From NCBI GenBank assembly GCA_005784505.1, contig VCAZ01000019.1, positions 1,015,001-1,079,000 on the forward strand: a DNA stretch of 64,000 bases, written 5' to 3'. Below are positions 1 through 12,150 of the stretch, piece by piece; within the stretch, counting starts at the first letter, position 1; each line of letters opens with the position of its first letter. Source of the DNA: Bagarius yarrelli (Eukaryota; Chordata; Actinopteri; Siluriformes; Sisoridae). Below the pieces are notes generated by a model. The model was not told where the DNA came from and searched no databases. It saw only the letters and a list, made by a program, of their open reading frames with translations. The position numbers and the translations under genes are program-made.

Positions 1-612
1 TTTTTTTTCACCTTTTTGTTTTCATCTTTTACAACAGCTGTAACCCGTACAGTGACCTGGTGTATATGCTCAACAGAATAAAAGTCCTCTGTGCTCCTTA
101 TATAAGAGGCAAAGAAACAGCTCCTTTCTGTTAGAGCCGTATAATCACCTAATCTCTAACCGACTTCACCCTCCACACCCGCCTTCTTTCTCCCGCTTTA
201 ATATCATATAAGCTGGCCTGTATGCTGCAAGAGGAAATGAAATGTTTTTTCTTCTCCCTCTGGAGTATTATGGTGTGTGTGTTTTTGTGTGTGTGGAGGT
301 GGGGTGGTACACGTTTAACCTTCTGTCATTCATTCCCCAATAGGAGAAGGTGCTGAAAACTCATGTGTTCTTGCGGATATTTTGTATGTGGTTTAGCGCA
401 TGTATGTGTCCGTGTGAAGGATGGAGAAAGTGTGTTTGTAAATAAGTCTATAACTTCAAGAACGATGGTGTTTTTACTCTTTGCCCTTTCTTGCTTTGGA
501 ACTTACTAAGATATGTGCACTTGACTACATGTCTACAGGCTATCATTTATAAGTTATAGAAGCCATTTATGTAATGTTATGTACCAAATCTGCTTTGTGT
601 ATTATTAGTTAC

Positions 613-1035
613 ATTTTGGAGCCGTGGTTTAGTGTTTAGCACTGTTGCCCTACAGCAAGGTCTCAGGTTCGTATCCCTTGCAGGGGACTTTCTGTGTAAA
701 GTTTACATGTTACATTGACATTTCTGGCATTTGGCAGACACCCTTATCAAGACCTTACATTTAGGTCATTTATTCAACTGAGCAATTAGGGGTTAAGAGT
801 CATGCTCAGGGGCCCAACAGTGGCATTTAGGTGGTGCTAGAAATCGAACCGCGAGCGTTTAATTAGCAGTCCAACACCTTAACCACTGCACTACCACTTT
901 ACTCCGGTTTACCCGGTTTACTCTGGGTGCTCCAGTTTCCTCCCACAGTCCAAAAACATGTATGTTAGGTGGACTGGTGATTCTAAATTGCCCATAGGAG
1001 TGAGTGTGTGTTTGTCTGTATGTGTCTATCCTCAG
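613..1035 (+). repeat. tRNA-derived SINE (SINE-B), split by another SINE
   Basis: The left part (613-710) begins with a tRNA-like head: an A-box-like stretch (GTGGTTTAGTGTTTAGCAC) and a B-box-like GGTTCGTATCCC. The right part (901-1035) continues the same element (cctcccacagtccaaaaacatg, then cccataggagtgagtgtgtg). The halves are separated by a minus-strand SINE-A copy. Other copies of this family in the window end in a (GGAT)n tail. Confidence 0.75.
711..900 (-). repeat. tRNA-derived SINE (SINE-A) inserted into SINE-B
   Basis: On the + strand it reads gcatttggcagacaccctta, then caactgagcaattaggggtt, then agcagtccaacaccttaacc. The reverse strand starts with a tRNA-like head (A box in 'gtggttaaggtgttgg', B box near 'ggttcga'), so the element lies on the minus strand. 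It interrupts the SINE-B copy at 613-1035 and is therefore younger. Confidence 0.8.
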
Positions 1036-1664
1036 TAAATCCCAGTTATTCTGGTCCTGCTCATGGTTAAGTCCGTGCCAATTGCCAAGACATCCTAAAG
1101 CTAACTTACCTAATAAAGTGGCCATGTGTGAATGTACTGTATCTGCCAGTCAACACATGTGTAAATGCACTTGGAATATTTCCCAAAGTGCTCCACTGCA
1201 TGTCTGGACCACAGTATGCTGTAGAATCTCGTTTAAATGAGGAGTTTGCAGTATAGTCGCTTGTGTTGTGGTATATGTATTACAACATACCAACACACCC
1301 TTGTTAGTGTCATAGCTTCAATAAAACCTTTGCGTGACTCATTTAATACAAACACAGGATCGTCGAAAAACAAGCCTGTGTGTCTGCCTATGAACAGTTA
1401 TCCTGTTGTGTGCATACACATTTAAGAAAGAAGTTGAAATTAGCATGAGTTTTCCAGTCGTGTGTGGTGTATATATGGGTGTGTATTCTAGGAGCTGACA
1501 GTGTACACTTTCAATGATGCTGGAAAACCATATTACTGAATTGGTTTAGGTATGGTGTGTAGGTGTATATATGTTTATCAAATGCCTATCATTAATAATG
1601 TTATACTGATTAACCACAAATAATAAATATATATATAATTTTTGGTTTTATCTGATGATTCTGG

Positions 1665-2745
1665 TGTCTACAAAGGGCGTGAAAGCATCAAAGGGCTCTT
1701 AGCTGGTTTTTTCAGGGGTCGCCAAAGTGAGTCATCTGACTCTCGCTAGCCCTATCCTCTTTACTCACACCCGCACCTGCACATGTCCAAACCGTCTCAA
1801 TCTGACTTTGTCCCCGAAACATCCAACATGAGTTGTCCCTCTGATGTGCTTGTTGCTAATCCCGTTTAACCTCGTTTCTCCCTATTAGAACATCAACATC
1901 TTTATTACTGCTACCTCCAACTCTGCCTCCAGTCTCTTCTTCAGTGTCACTGTCTCTAAACCGTGTCTAAACAGTGTCACAAGACTTGGCCTCAACACAC
2001 CTGTCTATAAGTTTCAAGTATACCTATCAAGACTTTTATTAGATAGATTAGTTGTGCTTAATTAGGGTTGGCGTTAAGCTCTGCAGAACACTAGCCTTCC
2101 AGGGACCCCTGCCATACAACATAGCTGCTCACACCACTTCCACATCTTCCACTTGATTAACGCTGATATTCTTGGAGTCACACATTACTCCTGACACATT
2201 TCTCCAGCTATTCCATCCTGTCTGCACTCGCTTCTTCATCTCTTTTCCACACTCTCCTTTGCTTTTCCACACTCTTGTTTGCTCCCCTTTGCCTTAGCAA
2301 ACAAGAAGGGGCTTAAAGCCGATCCCTGATGCAGTCCCACCTCCACACCTCACCTCGCGCTTTTTATGCATGTCCTGCACCACTCTGACATACTTCTCTG
2401 CTTCTTCTGACTTTCTTATACAATACCACAGCTCTTCTTTCAGCATTCAGTCATATGCTATCTTCATGTCTTAAAAGACACAGTGCAGCTCCAAACGATC
2501 ATCTCTGTACTTCTCTATCAGCATTTTCAGAGCAAAAATTGCATCTGTAGTGCTCTTTCTTTGCATGAAGCCATACTTCTGCTCACCAATCTTTTTTTCT
2601 TCCTTTACCTAGCTTCCACTACTCTTTTTCATACCTTCATCGGACGACTCCGCAACTTTATTCCTCTGTAGTAAAAAGATCGGCACCAGTACACTTCTTC
2701 TCCATTCCTCAGATATCTCTCTCTAAAATCTCTTGTTGAGGAATT
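1665..2745 (-). mobile_element. Decayed LINE reverse transcriptase (RTE-like), minus strand
   Basis: Read on the minus strand, 2460-2600 encodes fragments typical of fish RTE-like LINE reverse transcriptases: a QKYGFMQRKSTTDAIFALKM-like block, then a decayed 'LHCVF.D..KAYD' block, then 'EELWYC.RKS..AEKYVRVVQDM' around 2350-2440. The 1690-1800 part reads like the LINE C-terminus ('KVRLRRFGHVQ') and ends with 'tggcgacccctgaaaa'. Stops and frameshifts are frequent, so it is dead. A MITE fragment at about 1985-2105 splits it. Confidence 0.7.
1985..2105. mobile_element. hAT-like MITE fragment inside the LINE
   Basis: The sequence 'cctcaacacacctgtct...aagtttcaagtatacc...aagctctgcagaacactagccttccagg' resembles the common fish hAT MITE seen more fully at 24275-24462. 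It interrupts the decayed LINE. The ends are too diverged to place exactly. Confidence 0.45.
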
Positions 2746-4967
2746 AAGTTAGAAATTCCACCTGGTTTTTATTAAATAAACAAAGGTATAACTATCAAAT
2801 TAAACCTAATAAACTCCACAGCACTGCCCATTTGATTTGAACTGAATTTATAATTGTTAAAATCTTGCTACCGGTGAAGCACATTAGAGCTGCACTAAAG
2901 AATGATCAAAATAGTCAATGAATCAATGATTATCTGAATCAATAATCAATTATGGATTAAATAAAAAAAAACACTTCAGCTTTCAAATATGTTGTTTTAA
3001 CTGGTCTGCAATTTTTTTGGTTGATTTTTTTTTTTTTTAGCAGGCATTAATCATTTCTTCAGTTTTGCAATTAGTTAAAACATTAAGTAATACATATTAA
3101 TAATAATAATAAGACAAGGGAATTACCTCAACTTTGCTAAACAATTATATTACTACTATTTATACGTGAATTCAAATCTTTTTAATTTAATAAATGTATT
3201 TATTTATTTATTTGTTTTAATTTTTTGCATTCACTAATAAGCCAACCAATTCGGAAGACATAAGCCAGGAGGCTTGGTGGCACTTATTTACTGTTATAAC
3301 AGCTTTTACTATTTTTAAAGATTTTTCTAAAGATTTTTATAAAAATTTATGACCAGAAGACGATTGAAAATAACTGGAATGTGTTACACAACTGATAGTG
3401 CTGAGCTTTTTTTAGACACCCGAAATGTTGATTGTGACCCTCATGTTAGCTGTAAATTAGCAATTAATTTAATTTAAATAATTAGCAGTTTCATAAAAAT
3501 TACACAATCATGTGACCTATAAAAATAATTAACGTGATAGAGAGAAAAGAAGGTTCTTTAAGGATTGCGCTTTTAAAGCAAAAGGAAGTGAATGGTCTGG
3601 AATAGACATGTCAATTGGTCCGACCAGTCCAATACTGACCAATAAAACTACACTTCCTGTCTGGATTAAAGAATCAACCAATAGACTGAAGTAAAGATCG
3701 ATGAGGGGAACTAACAGTCGGTAAAAGAGTGTAAACATACAACAACTGCAGGCCTATGACGGCGCGTGTGTGTGTGTGTGTAGGTTATTCTTGTGTTGTT
3801 ATGAGAAAGAATGTTAGTGATTATGGCTTTAGACGTAACCACACTAGGGTTTTAAACCTCCACACATGGAAATGCCTGTGGTCTCTGTGTGTGTTTTGTG
3901 TTGTGGGTTTCTGTGTTCATCTAAATATGGTTGTGTCTGCTTTTAACAAGTCTTGTTTAAGGATATCTATATGTTTATGTGTTTATTGTTTGGGGTGTGA
4001 TCACATAGTTGCGTTTGTGTGTGAGTGTGTGTGCAGATATTTAAATTAGTTACTAAATAACCAACCATCATGGAGGGTGGAGCAATTCTTCTCTTGTACT
4101 CGCTCCCTCTGTCTATCTGTAGCTAACTTTCTCTGTGTTTATTCCTTCTTTTTTGCAGAGAGAACACACATTCAGCGTTCACTTATTTAGTCATCCTTAT
4201 CCTGGTTGGAGTCAGGTCTTAACCAGGAACACTGTGAACAAGGCTTGGTTTATTCCAGCAGCTAATCAACAGCAGCCACTTACCAAACTTCCATGTCCAC
4301 TTTCATGGGTCCTAAAATTAGATGTCATGGCAGTTGTGTGCATATTATTTGGAAGGATCGTCTATTAGGTAAAAAAATATACATCTGCTCTATGAAGATT
4401 CTACTGTACAGTTATGAGACACAACTCTTTTTTCCTTTTTCAGCCTCTTAGGTTTATGTGCAGATATCAACATGTTGGGCAGATGTTTTGTCATGAAAAA
4501 CAGATCAAAGTTGAAAAGAAATTCCAGCAAGACTGAGTTGGGGTATATCCCATGTCAAAGCCTTACAACCTTGGGGCTTTTTTTGCACAACCATATAACC
4601 ATATCTCTAAAGTTACATATGCAACCTTGGTTACTGTGATGGAGGCGTCTGAAAGACACACTACATCGACCCCGAAAAGATGTATGAAGTGTCTGGGTCT
4701 CTTCTTGAGTGAGACAAAGCAGAGCTCGTGTCGAGTTCCTTCTGTTAGCCTCCTGCAAGCTTTTCGACGTTAGCCTCCGCTGAGCATCAGCAGAAGCAGG
4801 GCATGAGCCATCAAAGCTACGCGGCTAAAGTGGTAGGCACCGTTAGCACAACTAAATTCCTCGAGAGCTAGCTGGCCGGTAGTCATTCGAGAGCTAGCAG
4901 CCATGCTCTACTCCCAACAAGCACACCTGAACCTGTATATCACTGTCTGCGTTAAAAACACAACTAA

Positions 4968-5402
4968 ATGATACATGAACATCTTAAATTGTTACTTTGC
5001 CTGAAAAGTTTGAATCTTTTAATAAACATAAGCTGGAAAGAAAGTTACTGTAGTGTTGCTGGATGCTTTCTTTTAAATTTTCTGGTCGCTTATGTCACCT
5101 ACCCCGTGATGTGTTGCTTTTGGTATGGACTAATTTCACACATGCTACAGCCTGCAGTTGCGAGAAGCATTTCCAAAGCATTTCCAGTTCTTAAAGGTGA
5201 ATCTTACTTGGCTATATGTTTCTCTTTTACAGTGAGTTTTTGCTATTACTTACTGCAGAAACTATTCAGGCTTTTTGTTCATCTCTTTTCATGCAACTAC
5301 AGCTGCTGTTTGATGCCCGAAACCGATAGAATTCTTAAGCACTGGCTTATTTGTACTGGCATGATAGTGTGTTTTTGCATGAGACTGCATAAACTTTTGT
5401 AA
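4968..5402 (+). other. Unsupported 144-codon open frame
   Basis: This is an open frame with a hydrophobic, Cys-rich conceptual product. I recognise no domain. It has no visible promoter, splice or codon-bias support, and its last bases match the tail of a SINE ('agtcactctggataag'). Most likely it is not a gene. Confidence 0.15.
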
Positions 5403-5780
5403 GTCACTCTGGATAAGATTGTTAAAGGGCCGTTCACATATTGTGTCTTTTGCGTGCTGATTTTTGTTATTATAAATGTGGACACTTAACATTAAATATA
5501 AATGTAGACACATAAAGTGTTCAGAATGATACAAGCAAACCGCAGGTCATATGTGACAAGAATCAGCCAATAACCTTCCTCACCTTGTTCTGTTACACTG
5601 AACCTTCAGCAGGAAAATTGAAGAGCAGCTCATCATTGTATTTTTTTTTTCATTCCTTATAAAAACAATAGTAGCAGTAACCACTGTGCTACCACTTCCT
5701 CCAGGGGTCAATATGTGAACAACCCCTAATGCTCTCATTATTTGTATAGAATCAATCCTTTAGCTAACAATCTTACTGCT

Positions 5781-5834
5781 ATTATATATATTTTAACTAC
5801 TATTATTAATAATAGTAGTTAAAATATATATAAT
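5781..5834. repeat. Perfect 54-bp palindrome
   Basis: The arms 5781-5807 and 5808-5834 are exact reverse complements (27 bp each, no spacer, AT-rich, centred on ATTATT|AATAAT). Six bases downstream a TATC microsatellite begins. Confidence 0.95.
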
Positions 5835-5839
5835 ATCAG

Positions 5840-5952
<113 letters not shown>

Positions 5953-6639
5953 CAAAATCATATAAATATTACGCAAATATGGAAAGTCAATAAACAGCAG
6001 AGAAAAGCTAGCATTTGGTTTTGGTAAATGATAAAATGATTGCTGGAAGATCATGGGAGGTAGTTTGTTCCTGGCAGTAAGAGTTTGCTGCGATTGGCTG
6101 AGGAAGTAATATTGGCTGTTCTAGCAGGCGTGGCTTGCTTAATAATGGTGTGCATGTGTTTGATCTGGTCTGGCTAAGTTATTTGGAGAGCATGGAGATC
6201 GTTCGGTAAGGAGTGTAATTAGAGCATTGGGGTTAGCAAGAGCACAATCAAAGCAGTCTGGGTGCTGAACCAGAAGCAAGTACAGACACACACACATATA
6301 TACGTACGACGGGCTATAATTTACTGCAACGGCAAATAAACCCCTGATTGGAACATAGGGGGAGGTGAAGTAAAATAAGGCTAACTGATTAAAAGAATAT
6401 GTTAAAATGCGCTCTCCGAAAGCCAAACGAATGTGGTATGGGTGTGTACGTAAGTGTATGCATTTTAAGAAAAAAGACCGTTGCTAACACCCATAAGATT
6501 TGATACACATTTGTGTGGAGATGTGTGGCCATTCTGATACATGAGCGCATAAAAATAATCACACATTATGGAATAAATGTATTGTTACAATTATAAAATT
6601 ACATTTTATAAAAAATACTACATCAATCTGTATTTGCTG

Positions 6640-7420
6640 GGGGGTGGGGGGAGTGTTTCTCATTTGTGGTCTGGGGATCCATGAAAGTACGGAGCCTCAT
6701 AGGAGCATCAAGGATGGATTGGGACTCACTCTGCTCCACTGACCCAAAGCTACAGTTTACATTGAATTTGACCACCATTGCTGCACACCTCAAAAATGTT
6801 CTCCTTTAACCAGACAAACCAGCATGTTATTCCATGCTGCAGTAAAGTTAGCATGGTCTTGTCTGGATGACCATCTAGAAGGCAAAGTCATCACTGGGAA
6901 TCTGCCTGTGGGGCTTATTGTCTCTGATCCACCAACTGGGCTGGATACAGACTGGATCTGGTGGCGACGGTGATCTCAGAATAGGAAAGAAACAGACGTA
7001 TGTTAGTGTAGATGTCATTTTACTCACGATATACAACTACATTGTGTGATAAACAAATATTTTTTGGCGGTGTTCCCGGTTCCGGTTGACATGATTATTG
7101 CAGCATAACTGATTTGGATAATGAAAGTGTGTGAGTGTGTTATGTGTAGGCCAGCTTAAATAGATTGGTCTTTAAATCTAGTTAAAAAATGACCGAGTGC
7201 ATTTTCAGAGTAACCTAAAGTTGATTTTGTTATTCTAGATATTATCAAATTGCCAGAGTTTGGAAAGCGAAGCGGACATGGAGGACTATATAGGATAGGA
7301 GCTCACTCAAAAACGTAGGTGCTAAACCATTCAGGGCTTTAGAAGTAATTGCCCAGTGGTTTCAGTAAGAGCTTAATAAGAAAGGTTAAAAAAAGTGTTT
7401 GAAATGTAGCTATTAGAAGT
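6640..7420. repeat. Interspersed repeat fragment (family R4, middle part)
   Basis: Contains stretches I recognise from a long interspersed fish repeat: 'gggctggatacagactggatctggtggcgacggtgatctcag', 'tgttcccggttccggtt', 'gatattatcaaattgccagag' and 'gtgctaaaccattcagggct'. Related pieces are at 18480-18760 and 45165-45590. The recognition is from memory and the borders are approximate. Confidence 0.5.
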
Positions 7421-8424
7421 AGCAAAGATTTTATTAGCCTATTAATTAGACTGTGTCTAATTTATAGAAGTTGTCAGTATGTCAGAAAGGCTTGGGGCTT
7501 TGGTCATTTGATGTGGCAATAAGCGCTGGCATAACAAACTACAAATGCAGTCCCTTCAAAAAAGGGACTGCTATACTTAAACACTCACCAAACCACTATA
7601 AATATAAATATTTGTCTTTCACTGCATCGGTTTTTCGGATTATCATGATGACTATGATTTAGCCACTGCTTAATAAGCAGTTTCTGATCATTATGGCTGT
7701 ATTTAAACCACAGATCTTGATGCCCAATTTGTGATTATTTGCGGGGTTTTTTGCCAACCCGCTTAGATTATCTATTAAAACTGACCTGTATCTGATATCT
7801 GTATTTACACTATACACAGCAAAACAATCCAATGAAGATGACTGGAAAAGAAAGGAAAAACATCTTGACGATCAATGAACGAAGAGGAATGATTATTTTG
7901 CTTTCTTTACTATATATAAAGGTTGGCAATAAATGCTCTCTAGGAGTAGAACATGAGGAGAGACCTTGTTGCCACAATACATAGGTTGCTCTCGGTGTTG
8001 GTAATGCGCCACCGTCACCTTATCAGTGACATTCGACTGGGATCTGCCTGCTTTCATGACAGACACTAATGCATGTATCTGTTTCATATCCCATTTATTT
8101 CCACATATAAATGAGACCTGAAAATATTGGAATCCATGTGATTTTTTTTTCTGCTTACACGATCGTGGGTCGTATCCCATCTCTACCACAAAAAAATTGG
8201 GAATTGGATCACATAATAGAGGCGGTGTAAATGTGCAGTTACAGACTGGATTACTGCAACTCGTAGAGGAAATTCTTACCTTAATTCCCTTTTTTACACC
8301 ATGTACTGCATTAACGCTCTTGTCTTATTCTTAAGTGAATATCTTTCTATTTCATAAATACTTAAACTAGCAATAAAATAAAAAAAAAATCTCTTCTTCC
8401 CCCCGTTAATTGTTACTATTCTCA

Positions 8425-8590
8425 ACATTTACAGCATACGTCATTATCCAGAATGACTATTTTATACAGTTGAGCAACTGGGGGTTAAGTGCTTTGCTCA
8501 GGGGCCCAACAGTGGTAACTTGGTGGTAATCGAACCCCGAGCTTTCAATTAGCAGTCCAACACCTTAATCACTGCTGTACAACCTCCTGA
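8425..8590 (-). repeat. SINE-A copy
   Basis: Reads 'gttgagcaactgggggttaa', 'tttgctcaggggcccaacag' and 'attagcagtccaacacctta' on the + strand; the tRNA-like head is at the right end on the minus strand. Confidence 0.75.
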
Positions 8591-8949
8591 TTTGTAAATG
8601 CTGATTAAATTTCATGATGTACTGATCAGCATTAATTGGTAATATCTTAAAAGTCTTAAAGTTAAAGTGAACAAATAATAAATAGAATAATGCAAATGTT
8701 ACCAGAACCTTTTTCACTGGGTGGATCAATCTGAGGCTTGTGAGTGGCAAGTCTATTACATTCAATGGCGCAAACAGTATATTAAGCTTTAAATAGTATG
8801 TCTAAGTAGTAATGATACCACTGGTGTAGTGATATAATATTTAGTATGGTTCTAGACAAACCAAGTATTTGATTCCCAGGGGATATAATTAGCTGCAGTA
8901 AGTATCATCCCTTCTTCCGTATTTTGTTTTCTATATATATATATTTCTT

Positions 8950-9155
8950 AAACCCCATGAAGATTTGAGGGGGTGACTATAAAATTGACAAACTTCTATA
9001 GGGTTCACACACAAACACACACACACACATTTATTTATATGTGTTATTTATAAATATATATTAATATATATGTGTGTGTATGTGTGTGTGCGTGTGTGTG
9101 TGTGAACCTTATTCCAAAATTCCCCCTCAAATCTTCTTGGAGACCCAAATACACT
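8950..9155. repeat. Foldback / inverted repeat with microsatellite core
   Basis: The left arm (about 8950-9030: 'gaagatttgaggggg' then 'agggttcacacac') and the right arm (about 9095-9155: 'gtgtgaacctt' then 'ccccctcaaatcttc') are reverse complements with a few gaps. The centre is CA repeat, AT-rich sequence and TG repeat. It looks like a non-autonomous foldback element or MITE. Confidence 0.65.
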
Positions 9156-10599
9156 TAAACTTTTTCAGTGTTTCCTCTGCCAAAATGTTTATTTAGAACT
9201 TTGGGGGTAATCCAAATGTATGTTTCTATTGTAACGCTACAGCAGACTGGAAAACAGGTAAACAGGTAAGCGAGGTGTTGGTAGCTTTAGTGTGGCTAGA
9301 AGCCAGGTAAGATACCAGGAGTTAGGGAGGAGGAACAGGACTAGGAGCTGAGGAACCAGAAGCACGGGAAGCCGACACTGTAACTGACTTGGAGATTTCA
9401 CTTTAGGCTTTGGCATATAGATGATTGTTAAAAATCGTACATAATATTAATAATGATATTATAATAATAATAACAACAACATACTGACCTTTGGTGTTCA
9501 GTATTGTGTGTGTGTTTATGCGTGTGTGTTTGTGAAGTAGAATTACAGTTTTTAAATAAGTATGTTGGAACAACTGTGAGTAAAAAAAAGAGGGTGTGGT
9601 TTTTGCAGAGTAAAACTGGGTGTATTCAGACTCGAGCGCTAAATTAACACTGCTTAAGCTTCCGTGGAAAATCACACCATGCTAATGTGGCTAAGAGTGC
9701 ACATAATGAGAGCTTCTAAAAGGCCCCTTTCTTGTACTGTGAATATTTTCTGTTGAGGAATAGTTCTTATCTTTTTTGTGAGAATATTTGCTCAAGTGGG
9801 CAGTATGTTTATGCTAATTTATTTAAAGGGGAAATGCTGTTCTACATTCACAAAAGGTAGCACACTTTTTTTTTCCAATGAATGTGTGTGTATGAATAAA
9901 ATAAGAGAAAATATGTCTAAAATAATAGCTAAAATAGCGAGCAGACAGCAATACAGTGATTTATAATTTGCTCGGATACACACTAGCAGTGTGTTGTCTG
10001 TTTGGGAGTAGACTATGCTCTGTCAGCTCTAAAGGGGGCTGACTGGGAGCATTGTAAGCATATTCTGCAGGCTGTTTAGCAGCTATGGAGCACCATACTC
10101 CTACATAGTGAGGGCTAAGGAGTACGGCTATCAGACGATGCCCATAATAAACAGATGCTGGCTAGCTATCTGTCCCAGGCTGCGGCATCATCATCAAGGG
10201 GGCCCCTGATCTACCTACCAAGGTGGGTTGGCGGAAAAAGCTTAAATATCAGCAGGTAAGCTGGTGCATGCCAGCATACAATCGTCATGTACCGGCATAC
10301 CGCCATGTCCGCTCCATGGTAGTTGTAGTGGCCACAGAAAGGCACTGGTGCCCTGTCGCTTCCATGTCCAAGGGAATGCTGGGTGATATCCCCTTGGACC
10401 TGGTGCGTAAGTTAGAAATCTCAAACTAATTCCTGCCATGTGCTAAGTTTGCCTTAAAATTACTCTAGCACACAGCCACCTAGTTAAATTCCTACACATG
10501 GATTACTCGTTTCTGAGACGGGAACAAGTGTAGAAGACCCATTACCATCTCCACTAAATTTTTTTTCCAAATACTGTATAAGCATGTAAGAAACAAAGT

Positions 10600-10780
10600 A
10601 CATTTCTAGCATTCAGCAGCTGCCCTTATTCAGAGTGATTTACATTTATACAACTGAGCAATTGGGGGTTAAGAGCCTTGCTCAGGGGTCCAGCAGCAGA
10701 AACTTAGAGGTGTTGGGAATCGAACCCTGGTCTTCAAATTAGCAGTCCAACACCTAACCACTAGGCTACCACTTTACGTA
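10600..10780 (-). repeat. SINE-A copy
   Basis: Near-complete copy: 'cattcagcagctgcccttat', 'caactgagcaattgggggtt' and 'gggaatcgaaccctgg' on the + strand, with the minus-strand tRNA head at the right end. Confidence 0.8.
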
Positions 10781-11421
10781 CAGTTGCCCTTTAAATACTC
10801 ACTTCGAAGCAGACTTTAGAGGTGGGTTCGGTGGCAGAAACACCTCAACGCCATTGCCTCCGTTAGATTCTTTGTTTAAACTGTTGTATCACTGGACGTT
10901 GGACCATGTCTGTCCACATTATTCTTTTCTGTAACATCCATTTAGACCACAAGAGGGAGCCCGAATTCAACCGTCTCATTTACCAGTCACGTTATTTTTC
11001 TGTTTGATATAAACACATGCAAATCCACATTTTTTTTATCTAAGTGTTGTCGATTGTGAACTGTGTGCCGATAGGACCCCCTATAACGCGCCCAGTTATT
11101 GCATTTTTTTGATTAAGCATCTCCAAAAAAATCCATATAATCTACAGAAGCCTTTTTTATTCACAAATCTATGATGTCAAGAAAGAAAAAGGAAACTATT
11201 AATCATCGCATTACAAAGAGTTGGTGTTGAAGTTAGATCAGTTAGATAAGCACGTGCTACCAAGTACAGGGCTGGTTCCCCAAATCCTCTCTAAAATATT
11301 ACTTTGTTTTTTTAATTTACGGATGTTTTCTTAGTAAATAAATATTTTATAAAGAGTAAACAAAATCACCGTTTTTAAAAAACATTTTAGCTTTAAGAAT
11401 TTTTTTATTACCAATGTTCGC

Positions 11422-11422
<1 letters not shown>

Positions 11423-11454
<32 letters not shown>
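11423..11454. repeat. (AAT)n microsatellite
   Basis: About ten ATA/AAT units just upstream of the CpG-rich promoter region. Confidence 0.9.
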
Positions 11455-11529
11455 GCTAAAAGACTATTAAGATGAAATATTTTTAATAATATTTACATAA
11501 AAAAATTATAGATAAACTATTATAAGAGG

Positions 11530-11623
11530 TGGTGTGTAACGGAGGAAACTCGACACCATGCCGAGAGCGCTTTCCCGCACGGTTAGCCTGTTTTAATGGA
11601 GAAGTGTGTATGTGTGTGTATGT

Positions 11624-11655
<32 letters not shown>

Positions 11656-11980
11656 TTGAGGGGGCGGTCGGCTAAGTAAAAAGAAAAAGGACGACGCCGG
11701 TACGTTCGTGCCCCCAAATCCCATCTGGAAAGAAAGCTTGTGCGTCTTGTCCGCATAAATGCCTGGTCCAGAGCGGCGGCGGGACAATAGGACAGAAAAG
11801 ACGCGCTCGCGGAGCCGCGCTGCACAAACGGATTATTTTTTGTCTGGTTCTGTGGCGGGATTAGAGCGCAAACCCAGGATTCTTCTTATTAACACCTTCA
11901 GCCGATAACGCAAGTGGGACCGGCTGCTGACAGCACATGAACGGATCAGGACATTGAACTGGCAGGACAAATGAATACAA
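11530..11980 (+). promoter_or_regulatory. col27a1: Probable col27a1 promoter and 5' UTR (CpG-rich)
   Basis: This stretch is much richer in GC and CpG than its surroundings, notably 11681-11830 (cgacgccggtacgttcg, agcggcggcggga, acgcgctcgcggagccgcgc). It lies directly upstream of the start codon and exon 1 has no upstream splice site that I need. I see no clear TATA box. The transcription start cannot be placed from sequence. It includes a (TG)n tract at 11604-11656. Confidence 0.5.
11937..11957 (+). promoter_or_regulatory. Short uORF (6 codons) in the 5' UTR
   Basis: ATG at 11937 followed by five codons and TGA at 11955-11957, 24 bases upstream of the main start. It is only relevant if transcription starts upstream of it. 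Confidence 0.5.
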
Positions 11981-12033
11981 ATGAATTTAGCGACCCGAAG
12001 GAGAGACCACGGTACCACGCAACTCCACGCAAA
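11981..12033 (+). CDS. col27a1: col27a1 exon 1 (start codon, basic leader)
   Basis: Encodes MNLATRRRDHGTTQLHA plus two bases of the next codon. The ATG at 11981 is chosen because it is the only one in frame with exon 2 and an in-frame TGA lies at 11972-11974. The donor is AAA|gtaagt. The basic N-terminus precedes the hydrophobic core in exon 2. Confidence 0.8.
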
Positions 12034-12116
12034 GTAAGTGGACTTTAGTGAACGCACAAAGTAAAACGCGCGCAGTGCACTGAGAGCTACCGTGTGCCAC
12101 TTTCCGGTGGTTTACT

Positions 12117-12150
<34 letters not shown>

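Noticed and set aside
4968..5402. 144-codon open frame with hydrophobic, Cys-rich product
   Set aside because: No recognisable domain, no splice or promoter support, and its end overlaps a SINE-like tail; most likely chance.
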